From contig JAHEFU010000179.1 of NCBI GenBank assembly GCA_024645305.1, positions 1 to 6,109 on the forward strand: a stretch of DNA of 6,109 bases. The letters are read 5' to 3'. Below the pieces are notes generated by a model. That model saw nothing but the letters and a program-made list of their open reading frames with translations. It ran no database searches and was not told where the DNA came from. The translations under genes were made by a program, and so were the position numbers. Of the stretch, positions 1 through 5,393 are shown piece by piece; position 1 is the stretch's first letter; every line of letters starts with the position of its first letter. This DNA is from Planctomycetales bacterium (GTDB lineage: Bacteria > 4484-113 > JAFGCY01).

Positions 1-1365
1 CTCCACACCTGCTTCCACGCTGAGGCTGCGCATGATGATGCTCGGGTGGTGTCTGTCCCGGCGCAGGAAATCGGCATACTGCCGCTGCAGGGTCCGTTCC
101 TCACCGGGCTGGAACTTCACATGCCAGCTCGGGTACTCCTGCCAGATCAGGATGCCCATTTCGTCCGCGATGTCATAGAAGTAATCCGGCATATTGACCA
201 GGCAGACAGTCTCGGCATTGAAACCCAGCGACTTGATGTAAGTGAATTCGTCACGGACCTGCTGCCGCGTTGGCAGCGGACCGAACACACCGGGGTAGTA
301 GCCCCACTGCAGGGCGGAGCGAATGCGGATCGGCTCGCCGTTAAGCAGCACCTGATGGCCGTCCATCTCAATCTCGCGGTAGGCGAAGCGCTGAGACACA
401 TTGTCAAGCAGTTGTCCCTCTCTGTACTTCCCGCGTTCCCGCAGTTCAATCTGCAGAGCAAATTGCTGGGGATCTTCAGGCGACCACCTGTAGACTCTGT
501 CAGGATTCTCGCTGCTGAACTCGGGGCGCCCACACCTGAACCGGACGGTTCCTTCCGCAATTTCCAGATCCGCAGCGCCCAGTAACATTCCGCCAAACTG
601 CCCGTATGTATTGCCAATTCTATCGAATGGCCACAATATTGCAAATGGCTCCAGCTCGTCCATCGGAATCCGTGTATCCAGGTCAAAGCTCACGTACAAC
701 TGGCCATCGCTGCTGTCAGCAGCAACATGCAGTGTGTCTGTGACAATGCTGGCCGGCCCTGTCGTGTAAATTCGCACATCCTGCCAGATTCCGCCATGGT
801 GTGGCGCGATCATCGAGAGGAAGCCCTGGGTTGTGTGGAATGGCAGCTCGTCAACATATACAAGAATCTCGAAGCTTGGATCCTCGGTGATGTATTCCGT
901 CAGCTCCACCCGCCAGCGCGCGTAGTCCCCGACATGTCCGCCGAGGTAATGGCCATTGCACCACACCGCAGCGGCCGTGGCAACGGCATCAAACTCCAGC
1001 CACAGCCTTGCGTCCGGCATGCTGCTGAATTCCTGGGGGATGTCAATTACATTCATGTACCAGCCGGCCTGGTTGTAGTCAGCGCCGCCGTATTTCTCCC
1101 AGGGCACACCGGTCCGCACGGGCAGCCAGCCCGTGTCCGGCGCTTTGTGGTTGTCACCCGGGCTGACAAGATCGGAGATCTCGGGGCTCAGGTAGGGCCA
1201 GTCCGGGCGAGCCTGGCGGTCACGCACGACTTCGGTCAGAGGTTCCGTCAGCGCCAGCTGCCAGCCGTCCTTGACCAGAGTGGCCTGAGGACGCTGCATG
1301 GCGAGGGCCGGCAGGCTGCCCAGCAGGATGCCCGCGAGGGCCAGGAGGAGGATGCGCTTGCACAT
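1..1365 (-). CDS. Exported glycoside hydrolase family 2 protein (5' part of gene, cut by left window edge)
   Basis: I translated this strand by hand: 455 codons without a stop, running off the window. Residues 1-22 form a signal peptide (MCKR, then a Leu/Ala/Ile core, ending PALA), so the protein is exported. A jelly-roll sugar-binding domain follows (about 30-200), with the family-typical WCNGHYLGGHVGDY at 135-148. Next come an Ig-like domain (about 200-335) and the start of the TIM barrel, marked by LLNGEPIRIR (340-349), GILIWQEYP (404-412) and RHHPSIIMRSLSVEAG (438-453). Glu451 lines up with the GH2 acid/base Glu of the usual HPS-WSLGNE motif, but here Trp is Arg and the Asn before Glu is Val. 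The nucleophile lies outside the window, so substrate and activity cannot be judged. Start: ATG at 1365 gives a textbook signal peptide but has no Shine-Dalgarno. An in-frame TTG at 1401 has GGAGG five bases upstream and would add 12 residues. Confidence 0.9.
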   Translation of the reverse strand, partial: MCKRILLLALAGILLGSLPALAMQRPQATLVKDGWQLALTEPLTEVVRDRQARPDWPYLSPEISDLVSPGDNHKAPDTGWLPVRTGVPWEKYGGADYNQAGWYMNVIDIPQEFSSMPDARLWLEFDAVATAAAVWCNGHYLGGHVGDYARWRVELTEYITEDPSFEILVYVDELPFHTTQGFLSMIAPHHGGIWQDVRIYTTGPASIVTDTLHVAADSSDGQLYVSFDLDTRIPMDELEPFAILWPFDRIGNTYGQFGGMLLGAADLEIAEGTVRFRCGRPEFSSENPDRVYRWSPEDPQQFALQIELRERGKYREGQLLDNVSQRFAYREIEMDGHQVLLNGEPIRIRSALQWGYYPGVFGPLPTRQQVRDEFTYIKSLGFNAETVCLVNMPDYFYDIADEMGILIWQEYPSWHVKFQPGEERTLQRQYADFLRRDRHHPSIIMRSLSVEAGVE

Positions 1366-1406
1366 GCGCTGATGATATCCCAGGCATTGGCAGTGTCTCA
1401 ATCATG

Positions 1407-1411
1407 CCTCC
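1407..1411 (-). promoter_or_regulatory. Shine-Dalgarno GGAGG upstream of the GH2 gene
   Basis: The minus strand reads GGAGG here. It is 5 nt from an in-frame TTG (1401-1399), only 1 nt from an out-of-frame ATG (1405) and 41 nt from the ATG at 1365. By spacing it supports TTG-1401 as the GH2 start. An in-frame TGA immediately precedes that TTG, so the gene cannot start farther upstream. Confidence 0.5.
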
Positions 1412-1542
1412 AAACGAAACCCAGATACATATAAGGAAACATTGTGAGTGGATCAGGCGTCTAATGTGTTAAGGTTTATGGTGCCAGCTATGCGGCCGCA
1501 GCCCGGCCAGATCAGGCTTCAGGGCAAATGATACGCGGTCGT

Positions 1543-1548
1543 GGGGAG
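1543..1548 (+). promoter_or_regulatory. Ribosome binding site of the coiled-coil/candidate selenoprotein gene
   Basis: GGGGAG lies 5 nt before the ATG at 1554, which fixes that start. Confidence 0.7.
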
Positions 1549-1553
1549 CAGTT

Positions 1554-3575
1554 ATGAGCGATCGAGAAAAGATCAGGAGCAAGGTAGTCGGCCTGCGCCG
1601 CGTGCGGCGCGTGCAGATCATGCTGGAGTACCTGATGGTCGGGCTGTTCTGGGGAGCGATCCCGGCGGCCCTGTTCATCCTGGCGACCAAACTCTTCATC
1701 CTGCCGTTTGACAACACCACGAGCTACATGATCGCCGGCGGCCTGGTGCTTGCCGGGATGGTCGTGTTCGTGGTGCGTGGCGTGCTGCACCGGCTCAGCG
1801 AGATCAGCGTGGCCAATGACATTGATGTCAGCCTCGGCACCAAGGAACGCATCAGCTCGGCCCTGTCCCTGGATACCGGCAAACGTCGCAAGGATGCTTT
1901 CGTCAAAGCGCTCGTGGCGGACGCTGCCGGCACGGTCGAGAAGCTGGAGATGAAGCAGGTCTATCCCTGGCGCCTGCCACGCGCCTGGCGCATCGCCGTC
2001 CCGGCCCTGTTGATCGCCGCCGGACTGACCTTCATGCCGCAGCTCAACTGGCTCGTCAGTGACAGTGACCGCGCGGAAGCCAAGGTCGTGCAGAATGAAG
2101 GCGAGAAGCTCCTCAAGCTGGCCAAGCAGGCCGAGAAGAAATCGGTCGAGGAGAAGGACGAGCAGCTCAAGGAAGCCAGCAAGGAAATCGAGAAGAGCGC
2201 GGAGAAGTTCCGCAAGAACAGCCTGAAGAAGAAGGAAGCCCTCAAGGAGCTGCAGCGCCTGACCCAGAAACTGGAGAGCCAGGCCATCGAGCGCATTCCC
2301 GAGGGGCAGCGAGCCCTGATGAAGGAACTGGCCGAGGATCTCAAGGCCGGTGGAGAGACGAAGGAACTCGGCGAAGCCCTCGAGAACATGGATTTCGGCA
2401 AATTCAGCCAGCAACTTGAGAAGATGCTGATGGACATGAAGTCCGGCAAGCTCAGCCAGCAGCAGCTGGAATTCCTCAAGCAGCTGGACAAGGCGCTCAA
2501 TGACAGCCTGGGCAGCGATGCGGCCCAGATGGAGGGCACCGAGGACCTCAAGAAGATGCTTGAGGACCTGCAAGAGAGCATTGAACAGGAGCAACAGCTG
2601 CGTGAGGCCATGCAAAACGCCCTGGACAAGCTCGAGCAGGACATCAGCGAAGTCAACAAACAGCTCCAGCCGGGCGGGATGGAGCAGCAGTCCCAGCAGC
2701 TGCAGCAGCTGATGCAGCAGATGCAGCAGCAGATGCAGCAGCAGGGCATGGTCAGCCAGCAGTCCATGCAGCAGATGCAGCAGGCTCTGGAACAGGCCCA
2801 GCAGCAGATCCCGCAGAACCAGCAGATGAGCCAGCAGCAGCAGCAGCAGGCCAGCCAGGCTGTAGAGGAAGCCCTGAAGAACTTCCAGCAGGGCCAGGAT
2901 GGCCAGCAGAGCATGCAGGACACGAACCAGCAGATGCAGGAGAACCGGCAGAACATGGCCGGCCAGATGTCAGCGGGGCAGCAGAAGATGTCCGGCGGCA
3001 CTTGAAGTGGTGGCAGCTGCGGTCAGTTGATCGCACAACTCAATGCCATGAAGCAGGGTTTCCAGTTCGGCCAGATGGCCCAGAGTGGCCAGGCTGGCAG
3101 CGGCTGGGGCGTGGGCACCACGCCCTACGGCAGCACCGGCACTGAGTCCCAGGCGTACCAGAGCGATTCCGGCCGTATGAACGGCAGCGATTCGCTGATG
3201 GATACGGACACCACGAACTATGACCAGTTCTACGACTCCGAGGACCTGGCGCACGGCGCGAATGACGAACAGGTACATGGCCAGTTCAACGCCCTGGCTC
3301 CTCCGCAGAAGGTTGAGGAAGTGAAGAGCGCGCCGGAAACCCAGGAAGCCCTGCGGGATTTCGTCACCACAGTCGGCGCTGAGAATATCGGCGACCAGCA
3401 GGCGATTGACACCCAGAACATCCCGCGGGACTACAAGGAACTGCATCGCAGGTATTTCGACAACCTCAAGAAGGCCAGTGAGGAGAAGAAGGCGGCGGAA
3501 GAGGCGAAGGCCAAGGGGGACAAGCCGTTTGAGGAGAAGAAGTCAGAGAAGCCTGCGGAACCCAGGGAAGAGTAG
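1554..3575 (+). CDS. Membrane-anchored Gln-rich coiled-coil protein with in-frame UGA (candidate selenoprotein, 673 aa if read through)
   Basis: The ATG at 1554 opens 483 sense codons to a TGA at 3003-3005; the same frame then continues 189 codons to TAG at 3575. Residues 3-20 are basic. Hydrophobic segments at about 24-50, 58-77 and 145-162 suggest three membrane helices, with the long C-terminal part predicted outside the cytoplasm. Residues 170-370 are a charged Lys/Glu coiled coil, and 370-470 are Gln/Met-rich. A flexible Gly/Ser segment holds the UGA (residue 484) and the protein's only Cys (489). The tail (about 580-645) ends in a motif around IPRDYKELHRRYF. From memory, the layout resembles DUF4175-like membrane coiled-coil proteins often found near MoxR/DUF58 clusters; the exact family is uncertain and the function unknown. 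A gene caller would split it at the UGA. I infer one gene, because the frame is shared, the tail has no good start of its own, and a SECIS-like hairpin follows. Confidence 0.75.
2684..2885 (+). repeat. Low-complexity CAG/ATG-rich tract encoding Gln/Met-rich segment
   Basis: Imperfect repeats of CAGCAG with interspersed ATG encode runs of two to six Gln broken by Met, Leu and Ser (residues about 377-440). The longest run is six consecutive Gln near residues 427-432. Most Gln codons are CAG, so the DNA itself is repetitive. It is part of the coding frame, not a separate element. Confidence 0.8.
3003..3005 (+). other. In-frame TGA, candidate selenocysteine codon (Sec484)
   Basis: The codons around it read Ser-Gly-Gly-Thr-TGA-Ser-Gly-Gly-Ser-Cys-Gly. 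It is the only stop codon between the ATG at 1554 and the TAG at 3573. The TGA of the ABC ATPase (5392-5390) looks like a normal stop, so a genome-wide change of the TGA codon is unlikely. A Cys codon (TGC or TGT) here would give a C-x4-C pair, as expected if related proteins carry Cys in place of Sec. A single-base substitution or sequencing error would also explain it. Confidence 0.55.
3006..3575 (+). other. Post-UGA C-terminal segment (separate TTG-start ORF 3027-3575 in conventional calling)
   Basis: This stretch has 189 sense codons. The possible own starts are weak: TTG at 3027 and ATG at 3048, neither with a good Shine-Dalgarno, and TTG-3027 lies in the loop of the hairpin. After the Gly/Ser region with C489 comes a Gly/Ser/Tyr/Asp-rich linker (to about residue 570). 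A conserved-looking segment follows (about 580-645, including QEALRDFV and IPRDYKELHRRYFDNLK), then a Lys/Glu-rich tail. An IPxxY-x-RYF motif near the C-terminus is, as I recall, seen in full-length membrane coiled-coil proteins of this kind. That supports this being the missing end of the upstream ORF. Confidence 0.65.
3011..3048 (+). promoter_or_regulatory. SECIS-like stem-loop immediately 3' of the in-frame UGA
   Basis: The upper stem pairs 3018-3024 with 3029-3035: seven pairs, one of them G-U (3022/3031). The loop is AGUU, 3025-3028. A lower stem pairs 3011-3015 with 3044-3048 (UGGCA/UGCCA) around an asymmetric internal loop. Counting the U of UGA as 1, the loop G-U are nucleotides 24-25; in E. 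coli fdhF mRNA the key loop G-U are 23-24, as I recall. The 19-nt distance from UGA to loop, the small loop with G among its first two bases and a stem of over 4 bp meet the bacterial SECIS criteria I know. Competing folds are the GCAGCTGC palindrome (3013-3020) and AGUUG/CAACU (3025-3029/3036-3040). Confidence 0.5.
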
Positions 3576-3604
3576 ACCTGGGGATCCAGAACAAGAAATG
3601 AAAG

Positions 3605-3631
3605 AGGCCGGGCAGTCCGCCCGGCCTTTTT
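3605..3631. terminator. Rho-independent terminator, possibly bidirectional
   Basis: A perfect 9-bp GC-rich stem (AGGCCGGGC with GCCCGGCCT), a 5-nt loop and a run of five T at 3627-3631 lie 30 nt after the TAG of the coiled-coil gene, so it works well for the plus strand. Read on the minus strand, the stem is followed by CTTTCATTTCTT, a weaker U-rich tail that could also end the converging transglycosylase transcript. Confidence 0.85.
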
Positions 3632-3677
3632 GTTTGCTGTGTTGGTTCAGCCCGCAGGCTGATTGGGGGACTTGTCC

Positions 3678-4313
3678 CTAGTCCCAGGCCTTGGCACTGA
3701 CCTGCAGAATCCGGTCCTTGTACTCGACAGTCTCGGGAATCTCCTCGATGCTGCTCCAGTACTGCATCACCTTACGCTGGTAAGCCGTGCTGCGCACGCG
3801 CTGGCCCGTGTTGTAGTAGCTGAGCATGCGGTGCGGAGTCTCACCACCACGGCTGAGCACCAGGGCACCGGCCACCATGTTGTCCTCGAGATTAAAGAGG
3901 TCCAGCTCCACGCTGTACTTCTTCTTGATGCTCTTTTCCCAGAATGGCATGACCTGCATCATGCCGATTTCACCACTGCCACCGCGCTTCACCGCTCCGG
4001 GGCTTTTCCAGTGGCGACCGTGGCTTTCCGTATAGGCCACACTCCAGAGCATGGCGGGATCGGCACCTGTCCGCAGGACTGCCGCATCAATGGCAGCCTC
4101 CACGCGGGCGGCATATTCCGTGTCATCCGACAGTTCATCGCGCAGGGCGATCCGCCAGGCATCCATCGGGCGGTTGATCTGCCAGTCCAGTGTTTCATCT
4201 GCGGCTACCTGAGCCGCGGCATTTGTCATCTGCGAAGCCTGCACCGCAATATCAGCCTGCGGGGCAGGCTGAAGCATCGGCAAAAGCAACGCAATTATTT
4301 CCAGTATGAACAT
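3678..4313 (-). CDS. Exported lytic transglycosylase (SLT domain)
   Basis: The gene encodes 211 residues. The N-terminal MFILEIIALLLPMLQPAPQA looks like a short signal peptide with cleavage near residue 20, so the enzyme would act on peptidoglycan in the periplasm, cleaving MurNAc-GlcNAc bonds with formation of anhydro-MurNAc. The SLT domain covers about 68-185. YTESHGRHW (94-102) carries the expected catalytic Glu96, GEIGMMQVMP (114-123) is the GLMQ-type motif, and SYYNTG (165-170) is the AYN-G motif. ALVLSRGG (150-157) fits the helix before it. All key motifs are intact. Start: ATG at 4313, with a stop codon two codons upstream and GAGGAG 10 nt away. It converges on the coiled-coil gene and has its own promoter region. 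The native role (wall turnover or assembly of an envelope machine) cannot be told from sequence. Confidence 0.92.
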   Translation of the reverse strand: MFILEIIALLLPMLQPAPQADIAVQASQMTNAAAQVAADETLDWQINRPMDAWRIALRDELSDDTEYAARVEAAIDAAVLRTGADPAMLWSVAYTESHGRHWKSPGAVKRGGSGEIGMMQVMPFWEKSIKKKYSVELDLFNLEDNMVAGALVLSRGGETPHRMLSYYNTGQRVRSTAYQRKVMQYWSSIEEIPETVEYKDRILQVSAKAWD

Positions 4314-4323
4314 GATTCAGGAT

Positions 4324-4329
4324 CTCCTC
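4324..4329 (-). promoter_or_regulatory. Ribosome binding site of the lytic transglycosylase
   Basis: GAGGAG on the minus strand, 10 nt before the ATG at 4313; the match is strong and the spacing slightly long. Confidence 0.6.
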
Positions 4330-4404
4330 TGAGAAAGCGAAAACGGTGCCGCCTCCGCATGGAATGAACCCCTGCAGAACGTGCACCTGTTTGTGAAGGC
4401 CTGT

Positions 4405-4413
4405 TTTATATCA
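4405..4413 (-). promoter_or_regulatory. Extended -10 promoter for the lytic transglycosylase
   Basis: The minus strand reads TG-A-TATAAA, an extended -10 box of sigma-70 type, about 90 nt before the start codon. No good TTGACA-like -35 lies 16-18 nt upstream, which the TG extension can offset. Transcription would start near 4398, giving a leader of about 85 nt. Confidence 0.4.
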
Positions 4414-4447
4414 CAGAAACTCCGGAATAACCTGAAAATTGCCTAAA

Positions 4448-4473
4448 TTTTACTTTACAGACCATAAGTAAAA
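4448..4473. promoter_or_regulatory. 8-bp palindrome upstream of the transglycosylase promoter, possible regulator site
   Basis: TTTTACTT (4448-4455) and AAGTAAAA (4466-4473) are perfect inverted copies with a 10-nt spacer. The centre is about 62 nt upstream of the inferred start of transcription, a position common for activator sites. There is no GC stem and no coding sequence, so an RNA terminator role is unlikely. The regulator is unknown. Confidence 0.35.
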
Positions 4474-4483
4474 ATCAGTCCAG

Positions 4484-4492
4484 TTATCCACA
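4484..4492 (+). promoter_or_regulatory. Consensus DnaA box TTATCCACA
   Basis: An exact match to the strict 9-base DnaA box lies in the intergenic region. I saw no second good box nearby, so this is not an origin. It may be a regulatory DnaA site or chance. Confidence 0.35.
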
Positions 4493-4513
4493 GAAGCCTG
4501 TCAGACGTGGCTG

Positions 4514-4535
4514 GTTCAGGGCATGTTCAGGGCAT
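4514..4535 (+). repeat. Tandem 11-bp direct repeat
   Basis: GTTCAGGGCAT occurs twice with no gap (4514-4524 and 4525-4535), between the permease end and the DnaA box. It could be a local duplication or a paired binding site. Confidence 0.6.
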
Positions 4536-4592
4536 TTAAGCTTGATTTAATCTTGGGTATTACGGTTAATGAGACGAAGTCGGCTGATTCAA

Positions 4593-5393
4593 CTAGTAGT
4601 GAGCGAGGGATCCTTCCCGCTTGGCCTGGCGTTCCATCCACAGGAAAACCAGGCTGCCGATCAGGGCGAATACTATTGTATCTATGCTGAGCATGCCGAT
4701 CTGGGCCCAGTATCCACCGGGCAGGGACTCCTGGCTTACCAGCTCACGCAGTAGGGTGATCCCACGAGTAAATGGGAAGTGCTGCAGCATTTGCTGGCTG
4801 GCTGGCGACAGTTCACTGAAGTCATAGAATGCGGGAATGAACAGGCTGAACTGGATAATCGAGGACAGCTGGCCAACGCGCTTGAGCACAAGGGACAGGG
4901 CTCCGAGTACCAGCCCGAGCCCGGTGATGCCCAGAATACTGAGCACGATTGCCGCGAGGGCCGGTCCCAGGTCCTGGACCTGGAAGGACAGCCACTGGCC
5001 CGTGACGAGCTGCAGGCCGAGGCTCAGCAGCAGTACCGTGAAGAAGCCATAGCTGAGCTTGACCAGGGCCCTGATCCAGAGCACGGGCAGGAAGGCCGGG
5101 GCGCAGATGAAGACCTGCTCCAGCGTACCCTGGCGGGCTTCATTCTCCACGTCGACGCTCATTGCATTCAGGGCGATGATTGCGAAGAACCACATGCAGT
5201 AACCAATGGTCATCTGTTCGATGTTCTGTGCGCTGATGTCACCGCCCGCGAACTGCCTGGCTCCGTAGAAAATGCCGGCGAAGAAGATGAACATCACCAG
5301 CAGGCCAGAGGCGATTTCCATCGGATAGCGCAATGAGGTACGCAGTTCCCGCAGGTATTCGGCGCGCAGGACCTTCAGCCAGCGGGTGCTCAT
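4593..5393 (-). CDS. ABC-2 type transporter permease
   Basis: A 266-residue integral membrane protein, the usual length for ABC-2 exporters. A short basic N-terminus (residues 1-22) precedes about six hydrophobic segments, near 26-44, 61-80, 108-130, 143-168, 174-190 and 232-252. ENEARQGTLEQVF (83-95) matches the E-x-GTLE motif typical of these permeases, in the loop that contacts the ATPase. Its ATG overlaps the stop of the ATPase gene by four bases (ATGA), so the two are translationally coupled. Together they would form an exporter with two copies of each subunit in the inner membrane. The family includes antibiotic, polysaccharide and lipid exporters, and nothing here tells the substrate. 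I saw no clear terminator after its TAG. Confidence 0.92.
   Translation of the reverse strand: MSTRWLKVLRAEYLRELRTSLRYPMEIASGLLVMFIFFAGIFYGARQFAGGDISAQNIEQMTIGYCMWFFAIIALNAMSVDVENEARQGTLEQVFICAPAFLPVLWIRALVKLSYGFFTVLLLSLGLQLVTGQWLSFQVQDLGPALAAIVLSILGITGLGLVLGALSLVLKRVGQLSSIIQFSLFIPAFYDFSELSPASQQMLQHFPFTRGITLLRELVSQESLPGGYWAQIGMLSIDTIVFALIGSLVFLWMERQAKREGSLAHY

Larger units (their letters stand above)
1366..1553. other. Divergent intergenic region between the GH2 and coiled-coil genes
   Basis: This region must hold the promoter of the leftward GH2 gene and probably that of the rightward coiled-coil gene. The middle (about 1425-1485) is AT-richer, with TATA-like stretches on both strands, but I found no -35/-10 pair with good spacing that I would defend. 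The only clear signals are the two ribosome binding sites at its ends. Confidence 0.5.

Noticed and set aside
46..1434. Plus-strand ORFs at 46-585 and 727-1434, and minus-strand ORFs at 147-686 and 1220-1405
   Set aside because: They are shadows of the GH2 gene. The minus-strand frame ending at base 1 is continuous and gives clear GH2 motifs, while these give no recognisable protein.
1512..3001. Long minus-strand ORFs (1512-2615 and 1961-3001) opposite the coiled-coil gene
   Set aside because: Leu/His-rich and Cys/Ser-rich translations are the antisense of Gln/Lys/Glu codons; no family features and no start signals.
3003..3005. Genome-wide recoding of TGA to Gly or Trp as the explanation of the in-frame stop
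   Set aside because: TGA ends the ABC ATPase in a normal ATGA overlap with the permease start, and the GC content does not fit the low-GC lineages known to use such codes.
3025..3040. AGUUG/CAACU hairpin as the functional SECIS
   Set aside because: Only 5 bp with an AU-rich stem and a loop (AUCGCA) lacking a 5' G; the overlapping 7-bp hairpin at 3018-3035 fits much better.
2970..3446. Minus-strand ORF crossing the UGA
   Set aside because: Shadow of the C-terminal segment; no motifs, and the plus-strand frame gives a coherent tail.
3648..3661. Small hairpin CAGCC-CGCA-GGCTG after the transglycosylase stop
   Set aside because: Too short and without a following U-run on either strand; the stem at 3605-3627 is the better terminator.
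4295..4360. Arg-rich 21-codon upstream ORF (MRRRHRFRFLRG...) overlapping the transglycosylase start on the minus strand
   Set aside because: It could be a leader peptide, but its ribosome binding site is weak and 21 codons without a stop are expected by chance.
3663..4367. Plus-strand ORF opposite the transglycosylase
   Set aside because: The minus strand encodes intact SLT catalytic motifs; the plus translation has none.
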